Positions 7,893 through 17,700 are shown, numbered from the stretch's first letter. The stretch: 64,000 bases of DNA from an uncultured Clostridia bacterium (GCA_944412495.1 CALYBL010000018.1:1-64000), one strand, 5' to 3'. Numbers and translations: made by a program. The notes: generated from the sequence alone by a model not told the origin.

Positions 7893-8299
7893 TCGCTCCC
7901 TTTTAAAGGTCTGTAAATAGTATTACCAGAGCGAATTGACTTAATTCTGTGTACCGCACAATAATATTTTTATTATTTATTGAAGCTTTGCTCTTAATTT
8001 GTCTGCCAGCATAATTCTAAAGCAGCCGTATGATTTTTATGCAGCTTTTGCTTTTTAAAATAACGCGCACCTGAATTGCGCCGGTAGCGGCTGTCGAATA
8101 AAGTAGGATACAGATATTGTGTACAATAGCCGTAATAAATACTTACATACTTCCTTTATTAATAATTAGCATGAGATAAAGCAGCTTGAAGTAAAAAAGC
8201 ACGATTAAAATATTATGTACTTAAAATAAGTATAAAACAAACACTGCCGGGAATATAAAACTTAGAATATACTTAAAATAAGACTTGTGGGAGAAAGCA
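7893..8299. other. AT-rich divergent spacer between sigG and the small RHH gene
   Basis: No gene seen. It must hold the sigG promoter on the minus strand, but no confident SigF/SigG box could be fixed by eye. The right part holds two TACTTA..TAAG palindromes listed separately. Confidence 0.5.
8218..8284. promoter_or_regulatory. Two palindromic sites upstream of the RHH gene
   Basis: TACTTAAAATAAGTA (8218-8232) is a perfect palindrome with 6-bp arms around AAA. A second copy, TACTTAAAATAAGAC (8270-8284), starts 52 bases later and keeps 13 of the bases. They lie within 82 bases of the start of a ribbon-helix-helix protein, so they may be its own operators. Confidence 0.5.
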
Positions 8300-8485
8300 A
8301 TGAAAAACAAGCATTTAGGTATAGTAATAGACCCTGAGCTGCATTTTAAGCTGCACTTCATCTCAAAATATGAGGGAAGGTCGGCAAACAGCCAGATATT
8401 GTTTCTGCTCAGAAAATATATTCGGGAATTTGAGCAGGAAAACGGAGAAATAGATTTATCGCCGCTGTATAATGAAGAGCAATAA
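8300..8485 (+). CDS. Small ribbon-helix-helix (Arc-like) DNA-binding protein
   Basis: A 61-residue protein whose pattern (LGIVIDPELHFKLHFISKYEGRS, then NSQILFLLRKYIREFEQ) fits an Arc/MetJ-type ribbon-helix-helix: a short beta strand followed by two helices. The ATG at 8300 follows GGGAG and fits the family length; an upstream GTG-less extension adds five residues with no site of its own. It stands alone between sigG and the ZIP transporter, with two palindromes just upstream. Autoregulation is likely; the wider targets are not known. No toxin gene is next to it, so an antitoxin role is not supported. Confidence 0.75.
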   Translation: MKNKHLGIVIDPELHFKLHFISKYEGRSANSQILFLLRKYIREFEQENGEIDLSPLYNEEQ

Positions 8486-8978
8486 AAAATAAATTATATT
8501 AATATAAGTAAAGCTCTTTAGAATCCCATTGCGGCTTTAAGATATGTAATAAATGCTGTGCCTGCCGTTCAGCGTTGGCGATGTAAGCCAAATAAATCAA
8601 CGTCCAATTATTTGCCAAATTTCTTCAAAGCTTGACGATTTGTTTTTAGCTTAATATAGTTTCCCGGCTTATGGTATATTATGGCGGTGGTTTACTCTGC
8701 CTTTTTATAAAATTTCAGGCTTTATTTGCCGGGTTAAATATTTTCGTTGTGCTATGCCGGATACATCAAAGGCTGTCAAAAGCTTAAAAGCCGAATATAT
8801 GTAAAAAGCCATGGCTATAAAGCCACTGGCTTTTTTAGTATATAGATTTTTATATTTAGGAGGAGAAAGGCATTCATATAGAACTGCCCGGTGCGCGTCC
8901 GCAAAATGTGGAGATAGGGGAAATGCCCATGCCGAAGATTACCGCAAATTGACAATGCTGTATTGATGAGACACGGTA
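8486..8978. other. Spacer with the ZIP gene terminator
   Basis: About 490 bases with no recognisable gene. The only clear element is the hairpin at 8803-8835. The rest is moderately AT-rich and has stop codons in all frames. Confidence 0.5.
8803..8835. terminator. Bidirectional hairpin terminator
   Basis: AAAAAGCCA (8803-8811) pairs with TGGCTTTTT (8827-8835); A-run on one side and T-run on the other. It serves the ZIP gene read on the minus strand and could also stop plus-strand transcription from the RHH gene. Confidence 0.75.
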
Positions 8979-9770
8979 TCATCCGAGAGCCACATCGAGA
9001 ATCATCATAATAATAAATCCGCACATCACGCCAAGTGTGCCGATGTTTGAATGCTCTCCGAGATGCGCTTCGGGAATAAGCTCCTCAACTACAACATACA
9101 TCATGGCGCCGGCGGCAAATGCGAGCATCCACGGCATCAGCGGCTGGACGGAGCCGGCTATCAGCACGACCAGCACGCCGAAAATAAGCTCGACAAGCCC
9201 GGACAGGCTTCCGTATAAAAACGATTTTAGAGATGACAGTCCCTCTTTTCGCAGCGGCAGCGCAACGGCCGCGCCCTCGGGGAAATTTTGTATTCCCATG
9301 CCGAGCGCGAGCGCGCAGGCGCCGGACAGGGCAGCAGGGTCGCTCCCGTGCTGCCCCGCAAGCGCAAAGGAAAGGCCTACGGCCATACCCTCGGGAATAT
9401 TGTGCAGTGTTACCGCCAATATCAGCAGGGTAGTGCGCTTAAATGAGGAGTGTACTCCCTCAGGCTTGCTGGCGCCGGGATGGATATGCGGCAGAACGAT
9501 GTCTAAAAGAAGCAGAAATGCAATCCCCAGAATAAAGCCTCCGGCGGCCGGGATCCAGCCGGCCTGTCCTCGTGCCTCCGCCTCCTCAATGGCAGGTATA
9601 AGCAGGCTCCATACCGAGGCCGCAATCATGACGCCGGCGGCAAAGCCTAAAAAAATGCGCTGTATCGACGCACTTATCGCTTTTCTGAAAAAGAATACCA
9701 TAGAGGCGCCGAGCGCCGTCATGAGAAAGGTAAAGCCGGTGCCTCCGGCAGCCCATAAGACCTGCTGCAA
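8979..9770 (-). CDS. ZIP family divalent metal transporter
   Basis: A 263-residue integral membrane protein of the ZIP family (GufA/ZupT branch) with about eight membrane segments. The metal-binding motifs are in transmembrane 4 (TLHNIPEGMAVG) and transmembrane 5 (GIQNFPEGAAV), with EELIPEAH later; a His-containing loop (LPHIHPG) lies between segments 3 and 4. It takes up zinc, iron or manganese. The start is a TTG at 9770 with GGAGGGA upstream. It sits in a metal cluster with flavodoxin and DUF3793. A degraded copy of its central motif occurs at about 58080-58200. Confidence 0.93.
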   Translation of the reverse strand: MQQVLWAAGGTGFTFLMTALGASMVFFFRKAISASIQRIFLGFAAGVMIAASVWSLLIPAIEEAEARGQAGWIPAAGGFILGIAFLLLLDIVLPHIHPGASKPEGVHSSFKRTTLLILAVTLHNIPEGMAVGLSFALAGQHGSDPAALSGACALALGMGIQNFPEGAAVALPLRKEGLSSLKSFLYGSLSGLVELIFGVLVVLIAGSVQPLMPWMLAFAAGAMMYVVVEELIPEAHLGEHSNIGTLGVMCGFIIMMILDVALG

Positions 9771-9861
9771 GACTATCCCTCCAAAATAAAATCAAATAAA
9801 AAGTCCGCTGCGGCATTCGGCAGGAGGACGCGGCACAGCCAAAGTGGCAGCTTATGTAACC

Positions 9862-9890
9862 ATTATATACTGCCGCGTGCCGTTTTTCCA
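9862..9890 (-). promoter_or_regulatory. Candidate SigA promoter of the ZIP gene
   Basis: On the minus strand: -35 TGGAAA (9885-9890), 17-base spacer, -10 TATAAT (9862-9867). It lies inside a 110-base interval bounded by AAGTCCGC (9801-9808) and GCGGACTT (9905-9912), which could pair. Confidence 0.5.
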
Positions 9891-9921
9891 GGAGAATATA
9901 CCGTGCGGACTTCTGTGCTAT

Positions 9922-10344
9922 TTACGCGAGTGCCTTGCCAAGAGCCATACATGCTGACTGGGCTTCGTAGTCAGGCGCCTCATTGCATATTACGCTTTCG
10001 CAGGCAAGAGAGGCCCCGCAGGCCGCGCAGTCCTGCTCCCAGGTGCGCATCCATTCGCCGTCGCCCCAGCCGTAGGAGCCGAACAATGCTATCTTTTTGC
10101 CGTTAAGCTTAGGCTTGCAATCGCTGAACATCGGCTCAAATTCGCTTTCCTCAAGCTCCTCAGCCCCCATTGACGGGCACCCAAAGGCGATAGCGTCAAA
10201 GCCGTCAGCCATATCGGCAGAAAAATCAGAAGCGGTAAATACCGACACCTCTGCTCCGGCCGCCTTGGCGCCCTCCGCCACCTTTTCGGCCATAGCCTCG
10301 GTGTTGCCGGTGCCGCTCCAGTATACAACTGCTATTTTGCTCAT
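9922..10344 (-). CDS. Flavodoxin
   Basis: A 140-residue short-chain flavodoxin, an FMN electron carrier that replaces ferredoxin when iron is short. The phosphate-binding loop WSGTGNTEAM is at residues 9-18; aromatic isoalloxazine contacts are in GSYGWGDGEWM. The start follows GAGGT. It is 41 bases after the DUF3793 gene and probably shares its promoter, which carries paired palindromes; this agrees with a metal-starvation role. Confidence 0.95.
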   Translation of the reverse strand: MSKIAVVYWSGTGNTEAMAEKVAEGAKAAGAEVSVFTASDFSADMADGFDAIAFGCPSMGAEELEESEFEPMFSDCKPKLNGKKIALFGSYGWGDGEWMRTWEQDCAACGASLACESVICNEAPDYEAQSACMALGKALA

Positions 10345-10385
10345 AAAACTAATACCTCTTTCTTATAAAATATTTAAAATATATG

Positions 10386-10937
10386 TCAGGCAGCCACTGT
10401 GAGCTGCATAACACTCCTGCCGTTATTCCACAGTCTAAAATAGATGTCTTTGCATTTTTTGTATTTTTTAAAGCACCTTTCGGCCGACTCTTTGTCGCAG
10501 TATACCTTCCAACAGCCGCAGCACTTGAAGTTTTTCCCGCCATTTGCGATAAAACCGATAACGTCGCCAAGCGGATACCCGAGGAATATCCCTATCTCGT
10601 GAGGGAAGCCATCCTCCGACAGCAGTCTGTCCTTGAGAGTGGTTATGGCATTCCGCGCGTCGCAGCTGAAATATCCGCAGCTTTTTAAAAACCGCGCCGC
10701 GCCAGGCTTCTTCAAATCCGCCTTAAGACTCGATATGCGGCACACATATATAAGCGCCGACCTGCTGCACTTCTTTAAAACGGTCAATATTATTCCCTTT
10801 GGCCGCAGCTGCTCGTTCCAGTGCAGAAGCTGCTCCCGAAGCTCCTCGTCAGAGCCGTAGCTGAACGTGAACATGCTTGCGGTTTTTATGGACGCCAATG
10901 TGGGCGCGCAGTATTCTATCAGGTATTTTTCCAGCAT
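10386..10937 (-). CDS. DUF3793 family protein
   Basis: A 183-residue cytosolic protein of the DUF3793 family, common in Clostridia and often next to flavodoxin or iron-uptake genes. Family features visible are the N-terminal IEYCAPTLASIKTASMF, a conserved EIGIFLGYPLGDVIGFI block and a Cys-rich C-terminal part (FKCCGCWKVYCD, then a second Cys). The ATG at 10937 follows GGGAGG; the longer reading is Arg-rich and without a site. Biochemical function is unknown; the cysteines could bind metal. It leads a two-gene unit with flavodoxin under a strong promoter with operator-like palindromes. Confidence 0.88.
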   Translation of the reverse strand: MLEKYLIEYCAPTLASIKTASMFTFSYGSDEELREQLLHWNEQLRPKGIILTVLKKCSRSALIYVCRISSLKADLKKPGAARFLKSCGYFSCDARNAITTLKDRLLSEDGFPHEIGIFLGYPLGDVIGFIANGGKNFKCCGCWKVYCDKESAERCFKKYKKCKDIYFRLWNNGRSVMQLTVAA

Positions 10938-11011
10938 GATATCCTCCCGACTGTACTTCTGTCTCCTCCGGCCGCGCCTCCGCATATCGATAAAGCCGCG
11001 GCAGGCCGCTG

Positions 11012-11072
11012 AGTTAGATATGACTAACTAATGCTTTTAAAAAATAGTCATCTTAGTTAGAGATGACTAACT
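11012..11072. promoter_or_regulatory. Paired palindromic operators, probably for a metal regulator
   Basis: AGTTAG-N6-CTAACT occurs twice, at 11012-11029 and 11055-11072, with starts 43 bases apart (about four helix turns). The second is nested in a larger inverted repeat, TAGTCATCT (11045-11053) with AGATGACTA (11061-11069). The upstream copy covers the predicted start of transcription. TTAG..CTAA symmetry resembles DtxR/IdeR/MntR-type boxes, not the classical Fur box; the regulator is not in the window. Confidence 0.65.
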
Positions 11073-11080
11073 ATAAAAAT

Positions 11081-11109
11081 ATGATAACATTTCGGCATCG
11101 CCTTGTCAA
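11081..11109 (-). promoter_or_regulatory. SigA promoter of the DUF3793-flavodoxin unit
   Basis: On the minus strand: -35 TTGACA (11104-11109), exact 17-base spacer, -10 TATCAT (11081-11086). Transcription should begin near 11074, directly at the palindrome 11055-11072. Confidence 0.75.
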
Positions 11110-11473
11110 CAGAAAAGTGAGCATAGTTAACGTTTATTTTGGAATTAGAAAATTATATGCTCAAACAAGTCATATGCTTTAACCTTCCGCCGTGGCGTTT
11201 TGAGGAGAATCCGCGCATTTTTCTCAGACTATTGCGATGCTGCCGCTTCAGGCGCAGAGGCAGATTACAAGCTTGGGCAGAGGATGAAAGGAAGACCGGG
11301 CAGCCTGCCCGGTCTTCCTTAAACAAATTGGAAGGAGGGAAATTATGTAAAAAGTCGAGGCTTGTCAGTAAGCTGTATTTTTATCAGCTTCGGTTTTGCC
11401 GGCCTTAGCTTTGCGTTACGGAAGCCGCTGGCTTAGCAGTTTTTGCCGCCGGCTGAGAGTCATATTCGCGTCT
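11110..11473. other. Spacer between the metal unit and the ECF sigma gene
   Basis: No gene recognised; it holds the strong hairpin at 11288-11320. Confidence 0.5.
11288..11320 (-). terminator. Terminator of the ECF sigma factor gene
   Basis: Perfect 15-bp stem, AAGGAAGACCGGGCA (11288-11302) with TGCCCGGTCTTCCTT (11306-11320), loop of 3, followed on the minus strand by a short T-rich stretch. Confidence 0.75.
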
Positions 11474-13099
11474 TTACTTGACGACTATTATGGCCGCCGG
11501 CAGGGGATAATTGCAGCCGTCAAGGAAGAGCCGGTTTTCCTTTGCTTTGCATATGACTGCCATGGGCACGCTGTCGCCGCAGTACATATACTGCTGCCAT
11601 TTTGGCACGCTGTTGAGATGCTGCGGCAGCTTTACATACCCGTGCTCAAATAGCGGCAGCATAACAGCACGGATATTTTGGCTTAAAAGCTTGGTATATT
11701 CACCGCAAAGCGAGCATTCGTCGGAGTATTCGTCATAGGAGAGTACCGGAATATCGAGCCCTACGGCGCCGTTTTTATCAAGTATGCCGCTTTTTATAAG
11801 GCTGTCCGCCGACTCGACAACATAACCTGCCGCAGATGAGTTTTCCCATGCAACACCGGCGTGTATTTCATAGAGCCATTTTAAATATTCCGCCTTAAAA
11901 TATGAGTGTGGGAAATCTCCGAGCCCGGTGCCATAATTTTTAAGCCATATATTTTTTGTATCGCGGAAATTCCTTAATTCACAGCTGGCTTCGCCGCTTA
12001 CCGAGTAATTGACGGCCGGAGCATTGAGCTCGGAGCCCGCCTCATACAGCTGACCCATGGCAAACCATCTGCCGCCGTCCTTGCGATACGGATAGTCCGA
12101 ATAGGACATTTTTCCCGTTATCTCATTGCGTACGGCTATGTGTGCGTTCATCAGCAGCTTTACGCAGAAATGCAGCTCGAGCTTTGCCTTCGCATGCGGT
12201 GGCTGGCGTTTATAATATTCCTTGCCCCTCAGCTGCTCAAGGGCACGGCCTGTTTCGCCCCAGAAAACGTCAAAGTGCTCCTCTGCTGTTTTAAGCTGCC
12301 CGTTTAGGGTCGCCTTTCGGTCCTTCTCTGTATAAATTATAAAATCGGTATATACTTTTCCGCCGCCGGTGCGCTTCATCAGCTCTCCGTTTATCATCTT
12401 TTCAACGACGGGCTCAACAAATGCGGCCGGTACTCCGAGCGCTTTGGCGATATCGCTTTCGCTGACCGGCTTATCATATGCCAAAATCAGGATGTTTTGT
12501 GTAAGCCTGTCGGAAGGCGGGACAAGCGAAAACGGCTCGTTGTTGATGCCCATTTCTCCGGAGGCGGAGATGTGCAGGATATCAGGTTCATAGCTTTGCT
12601 TTGTATAATTTTCCATTTTGTCTACCCCTTTTCTAATATGCTGACGTCCTGTATTAAGCCTGCTTTTAACCGTACCGACGGGCAGTCCGAGCTCGGAGGC
12701 TATTTGACTGACCGATTCACCGTGAATATAAAAACGCACCATAACCTCTCGATGGGTCTTGGCCAAAAAGCCAAGCTCGCGCTTTACCAGCTCAAGCTGC
12801 TCCATATATTCGCAGCCGGTGAAAATGCTGTCGTCTGCGGAAATATCGGCATTATAAGAGTCAAGGCTTATGTGCGGTCGGTTGTATTTGGCGCGGAGAT
12901 AATCACAGTATTTATTTGAGAGTATTTTTGCAAGCCACGGCCACAGCGCGTCGGGCGTGATGCCGCGGGATAATGCTTCAAATGCTGCGAGCAGAGATTC
13001 CTGTGCAATATCCTCGGCCGCAAATGAGTCGTGGGCCTTGCTGACCGCCAGTGCGTACAGCCTGTCGACATATTCAGTTAAAGCGTTGATGTTGTCCAT
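11474..13099 (-). CDS. ECF-type sigma-70 factor with a long C-terminal extension
   Basis: A 541-residue protein. Residues 1-75 are sigma region 2 (DSFAAEDIAQESLLAAFEAL), residues 105-160 sigma region 4 with the helix-turn-helix VSQIASELGLPVGTVKSRL. The remaining ~370 residues are an extension: a winged-helix-like part near 200-260 (SESDIAKALGVPAAFVEPVV), then a segment with no family I recognise, ending in a part with Cys pairs (CSLCGEY) and VPMAVICKAKENRLFLDG. The start at 13099 follows AGGTG. No anti-sigma gene is adjacent, so the extension may do the sensing or restraint itself. Similar large sigma proteins occur in Clostridia; a repressor-type role cannot be excluded. Confidence 0.85.
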   Translation of the reverse strand: MDNINALTEYVDRLYALAVSKAHDSFAAEDIAQESLLAAFEALSRGITPDALWPWLAKILSNKYCDYLRAKYNRPHISLDSYNADISADDSIFTGCEYMEQLELVKRELGFLAKTHREVMVRFYIHGESVSQIASELGLPVGTVKSRLNTGRQHIRKGVDKMENYTKQSYEPDILHISASGEMGINNEPFSLVPPSDRLTQNILILAYDKPVSESDIAKALGVPAAFVEPVVEKMINGELMKRTGGGKVYTDFIIYTEKDRKATLNGQLKTAEEHFDVFWGETGRALEQLRGKEYYKRQPPHAKAKLELHFCVKLLMNAHIAVRNEITGKMSYSDYPYRKDGGRWFAMGQLYEAGSELNAPAVNYSVSGEASCELRNFRDTKNIWLKNYGTGLGDFPHSYFKAEYLKWLYEIHAGVAWENSSAAGYVVESADSLIKSGILDKNGAVGLDIPVLSYDEYSDECSLCGEYTKLLSQNIRAVMLPLFEHGYVKLPQHLNSVPKWQQYMYCGDSVPMAVICKAKENRLFLDGCNYPLPAAIIVVK

Positions 13100-13731
13100 A
13101 TAATCACCTGAAAGTACTTTCAATAATATAGTCGCTCAACTGAAAAAAAGGTTCGGCTGTTAACCAAAAAAATTTTGCTGTTTTTCGTCCTTACGCGAAG
13201 GTCAAGGTTGATTATAGCTATCTTTTTCGAAAACAGCGATGATATATACACCCAAATCGCGCAGGAAAGGTGCTTATCCCAATTTTTCCCGTTGTTATCT
13301 TATATATAATGCAGCGTGAAATTGCAAAAATACTTTCCGCTGTAAATTTTTTAGCCGGCAATCGGTTCTCCGATTATCAAGCGGCAGCCTCATTGCTGTT
13401 TAAGGCTGCGGCACAAGCTCATGCGGTAAGGCTTTTGAATACGGAGCTTTATAAAAACGCCGAAGCAGGCTGCAGTCCTTTGCGCATCATACGATAATCC
13501 GTTGCACATCGTGTTATTTCGATGCACTTTTGCAAAATCTAAGCTTTTTGCTCAAGCAGAAAAAAGCCGCGGGACCGCACAAAGCAGATCCCGCGGCAAA
13601 TAATTAAATTCCGGCTTGGCTTGGAAGATAAATCACGTAAAAGCAGACGGCAATAGTGGCAAAATATCAAGCATCCTAAAGCAGCCCTTGAGCGGCATAC
13701 CTCCGGGTCACTGGTGATTGATTGCTTTCGC
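13100..13731. other. Spacer of about 630 bases, terminator only
   Basis: No reliable gene. An open frame at about 13312-13497 on the plus strand would give a 61-residue Ala-rich helical peptide, but it lacks a ribosome site and is left out. The terminator at 13566-13597 is the only clear signal. Confidence 0.45.
13560..13597 (-). terminator. Terminator of the membrane-anchored protein gene
   Basis: GCCGCGGGA (13566-13574) with TCCCGCGGC (13589-13597), followed on the minus strand by six T residues. Confidence 0.85.
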
Positions 13732-14475
13732 TCACTTTCTCGCACCGCAGGCGCAGTAATAGTAGTCGATATAGCTTTCATAATGGCCCTGGTCTTCCTG
13801 ATGTGTTACCGCCGGGATTGTTTTGGAGACATTTTGATAGTTGCCGTAATAAACGCCGTTATACAGCCCGTTTTCATCAGCGTTTAATATTCCTTCGCGG
13901 ATAATTTCCTTAAGGTCATCCTGAGTAAAGCCGTCTTCGAGCCAGTAGACAGGTCCGTCGGCGACATATTCTCCGTTTTCATGCATAGTGTAGAATTTTG
14001 CGCCGCTTATAGTCTGCTCCGGCTCATCAATCACCGTCACTATGTCTGATACCCATTTCTGTGCCGTATGTGCCTGCCAATCGTGCTGATGCTCATATGC
14101 CGCCTCATTGCTTGAAACCGGAATCGAGGATTGAATCGTATTCTGTGAATCGCCGGCCTGTGTATGGCTTTCTGCGGTATTGGACGGCGCATGACTGACA
14201 GGTTTGCTCGGCCCTTCAGCTATTGAAGACAAAGCCGAAGACGATGGCCGAACAGATGATAGGCTTTCAGAGGAAGATGCAGCATTTGAATCCTCATCCA
14301 TTGTGTTTTCTGAAATTTGCGATACGCTTTGCTCATTTTTTGACGAAGCTGTCTTCTTATCGGCCCTCGGCCGCAGTAAAATGAAAAGAAGCAGTGCTGT
14401 GACAAGCAATAAGATTATAACTGTTATTAAAATTGTTTTTTTATGACGGAGTAAGAACTCTTTAAATTTTATCAA
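13732..14475 (-). CDS. Membrane-anchored protein with Ser-rich linker and His/Cys C-terminal module
   Basis: A 247-residue protein of no family I can name. A single membrane helix at about residues 14-34, with a positive N-terminus, puts the rest outside the cell. Residues 40-125 are a Ser/Thr/Asn/Gln-rich linker. The C-terminal module has HQHDWQAHT near 128, a TVIDEPEQT segment, a DDLKEIIREGILNADENG helix, and ends HYESYIDYYYCACGARK. The spaced His and the final CxC pair look like a small metal site. The start is a TTG with AAAGGAG upstream. It has its own terminator, so is a single-gene unit. Confidence 0.75.
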   Translation of the reverse strand: MIKFKEFLLRHKKTILITVIILLLVTALLLFILLRPRADKKTASSKNEQSVSQISENTMDEDSNAASSSESLSSVRPSSSALSSIAEGPSKPVSHAPSNTAESHTQAGDSQNTIQSSIPVSSNEAAYEHQHDWQAHTAQKWVSDIVTVIDEPEQTISGAKFYTMHENGEYVADGPVYWLEDGFTQDDLKEIIREGILNADENGLYNGVYYGNYQNVSKTIPAVTHQEDQGHYESYIDYYYCACGARK

Positions 14476-14596
14476 CTAAAATTCTCCTTTAAACACATAA
14501 TAAGCATTTTAAGTAATTATACACTCAGCGATTAAATATGTCTATATACACAAATAAAGGCAATGCCGTTTAATAAGCTATATTATGCCTTGCCTA

Positions 14597-14626
14597 TTGA
14601 CACGCAGCCTTTAAACATGTTAATAT
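14597..14626 (+). promoter_or_regulatory. Candidate SigA promoter of ileS
   Basis: TTGACA (14597-14602), 18-base spacer, TAATAT (14621-14626). The leader contains a 9-bp stem (14668-14676 with 14680-14688) but no T-box sequence, and the leader is too short for one. Confidence 0.5.
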
Positions 14627-14720
14627 TTAAAGAGTTTTTGACGCATGACAGAGCATGCTGAAATTCCGGCAAAATCAATGATTTTGCCTTTGCTAATTTA
14701 AAAAATCTGGGGGTTTTAAA

Positions 14721-17700
14721 ATGCCTGAAAAAAATATCCTTAGCTTTTCGATAGACGCAGTGGAGAAGGATATACTTGACTGGTGGGAGAAAAACGAAAT
14801 ATTCAAAAAATTGATGGAGAAAAACAAGGACGGCAAGCCCTTTCGATTTATTGACGGTCCAATTACCGCCAACAACCCCATGGGCGTTCACCATGCGTGG
14901 GGCAGGGGAATAAAGGACACCTTCCTTCGCTACAAGGCAATGACCGGCCATACCTGTCATTACCGCAACGGCTTTGACACACAGGGACTGTGGGTCGAGG
15001 TCGAGGTGGAAAAGGAGCTCGGCTTTAAGGATAAAAAGGACATTGAAAACTACGGCATGGCCAACTTCACCAGGAAATGCGTGGAGCGCATCAAGAAATA
15101 CTCCGGCATTATACGCGACCAGTCCAAAAGGCTCGGCCAGTGGATGGACTGGGACAACTCCTATTACACTCATACTGACGAAAATATAGAGGGAATATGG
15201 CATTTTCTGAAGGTGTGCAGCGAGCGCGGCTGGATAACGACCAAGCAGCGTCCGATGCCGTGGTGCCCGCGCTGCGGTACATCGCTGTCTGAGCATGAGA
15301 TGTCCGGCTCGCATAAGGAAGTAACGCACACCTCTGTCTTTGCAAAGGCTCTTGTCAAGGACAGAGATTTCGACATACTCGTCTGGACGACGACGCCGTG
15401 GACGCTTTCGTCCAACGTCGCGCTTGCCGTAAATCCCGACCTTGACTATGTCATGATAAAATATGCCGGGTCTGAGCGCAAGCTTGTGCTTGCAAAGCAC
15501 GCGCTCAGGTTTATAGATGTGGACAGGGAAGTGCTTGACTCCTTTAAGGGCAGTGAGCTTGTAGGACTTGAGTATGAGACGTTTTTCCCGTATCTTGACG
15601 CACAGAAGGATATTGTCCACAAGGTTGTACCGTGGGAGGACGTCACCGCCGATGACGGCAGCGGCGTCGTGCACATAGCTCCCGGCTGCGGCGCTGAGGA
15701 CTTTGATTTAGGCGAGCGTCTCGGACTTGCCAAGATATGCCCTATAGATGAGAGCGGCGTATTTATGGACGGCTTTGACTTCATGTCCGGCAAAAAGGCG
15801 AGCGAGGTAGGGCCTGAGGTGTTTGAAAAGCTCGACGAGCAGGGCAAGCTGTTTAAGACAATGGAGTTTACCCACAGCTATCCGGTCTGCTGGCGCTGCA
15901 AGACAGAGGTGCTCTTCAGGCTTGCAAGCGAGTGGTATATAAAGACCGATGAAGTGCGGCCGCAGCTTATAGCAGAAGCCGCCAAGGTCAAATGGGAGCC
16001 GGAGTATATAGGCAAGCGCATGGAGGACTGGCTCAACAACATGGGCGACTGGAACATTTCGCGCAGGCGCTTTTACGGGCTGCCGCTGCCGTTTTATACC
16101 TGCAGCGAGTGCGGCCACACCACAGTAGTCGGCTCTAAGGAGGAGCTTAAGGAGCTTGGCGGCGAAGGCGTTGACGAGCTTCCGGAGCTTCACCGTCCGT
16201 GGATAGACAGCGTTAAGATTAAATGCCCGCACTGCGGCGCAGAGGTTTCGAGGATACCGGAGGTAGGCGACGTCTGGCTGGACGCCGGCATAGTACCGTT
16301 CTCCACGCTTAAATATTTTAAGGACAGGGAATACTGGCAGAAATACTTCCCGGCGGAATGGGTAACGGAGATGCGCGAGCAGGTAAGGCTGTGGTTTTAC
16401 TCGCTGCTGCTGATGAGCGTTACGCTCACCGGCCGCGCACCGTATGAAAGGGTGCTCGCTTACAGCAGCGTCGTTAAGGAGGACGGCACCAAGTTCTCCA
16501 AAACGGGGTATATGATAAAATTTGACGAGGCTGCAGAAAAGGTCGGCGCCGACGCCATACGTTATCTCTATGATTCTGCATCTCCGACAAGCGACGTGCG
16601 CTTTGGCTTTAATCTCTGCGAGGAGGCACGCCGCAAGCTTCTCGGCCTGTTCAACATATACGTCTTCTTCATGACATATGCCATGATCGATTCTCCAGAT
16701 ATGTCAAAGGAATACGAAAAAACCGACATCACCGACAAATGGCTGGAAAGCCGCATAAACCTTTTTGTCGAGCGGACTCATAAATCCTATGAGGAGTATG
16801 ACACGCCGGACGTAATACGTGAGTTTGAGCAGTGCGTGGACGATGTGTCAAACTGGTATATACGCATAAACCGCCGCCGCTTCTGGAAGTCGGAGGTCGA
16901 TGCGGACAAGCTCTCGGCGTACAGCTCGCTGTTCTCTGCGCTCAAGACGATGACGCAGGTAATGGCGCCGATAACTCCGTTTATGTGCGAATTTATATGG
17001 CTCAACTGCATTTCAAAGTACGACGGAAGCGTTGAGGAATCGGTGCATCTCTCCGCCTTCCCGGCGGCCGGCGCCATAGATAACGGCTGTATGGCCGAGG
17101 CCGATACGGTAAGAAAGATAATAGCCTTGGCGCTCAAGCTGCGCAATGAGAAGCAGATAAAGGTAAAGCAGCCGCTTTCCGTTATGTATCTTGCCGGTAT
17201 AGATGAGAGCGCTTACAAAAACTATATCGACACCATAAAGGATGAGCTTAATATAAAGGACATCATAAGGCTTGATAATTTTGACAGCCTTAGGGATTAT
17301 TATCTCACTCTCAACTTCAAGCAGGCCGGCGCTGTACTCAAGGGCGACGTCAACAGGGTGAAAAATCTGCTCTCTGAGGTGGATGGCGATACGATGTCGG
17401 CTCTTTCTGAGACCGTCAAAAACGGCGGCAGCATAACCATACCCGGCTATACGGCTGAGCTTAATTCAGATTTGTTTACCGTCAACGCCAAATCAAAGGC
17501 GAATATCGCTGAAATTGATGATACGATATCCGTAGCGCTTGACATCGTCATTACCGATGAGCTGAAGAGGGAAGGCGTGTACAGGGAGATACTCCGCCAG
17601 TGTCAGGTTATACGCAAGGAGGCCGGCTTTAACGTGTCCGACAGGGTGAGGCTGTCAATAACCTCCGGCAGCGAGTTTATAAACGAGGTTGTAGCACAGT

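Noticed and set aside
9801..9912. Metal riboswitch before the ZIP gene
   Set aside because: 8-bp complementary ends exist, but no NiCo or manganese riboswitch core was recognised and a promoter lies inside the interval.
13312..13497. Small Ala-rich open frame
   Set aside because: No ribosome site, no recognisable family; kept only as a note in the spacer entry.
14476..14720. T-box leader before ileS
   Set aside because: Leader is about 95 bases after the predicted promoter, and no T-box sequence or terminator is present.
14583..15674. 363-codon minus-strand frame across ileS
   Set aside because: Antisense to the conserved catalytic region of ileS; length is a codon-bias effect.
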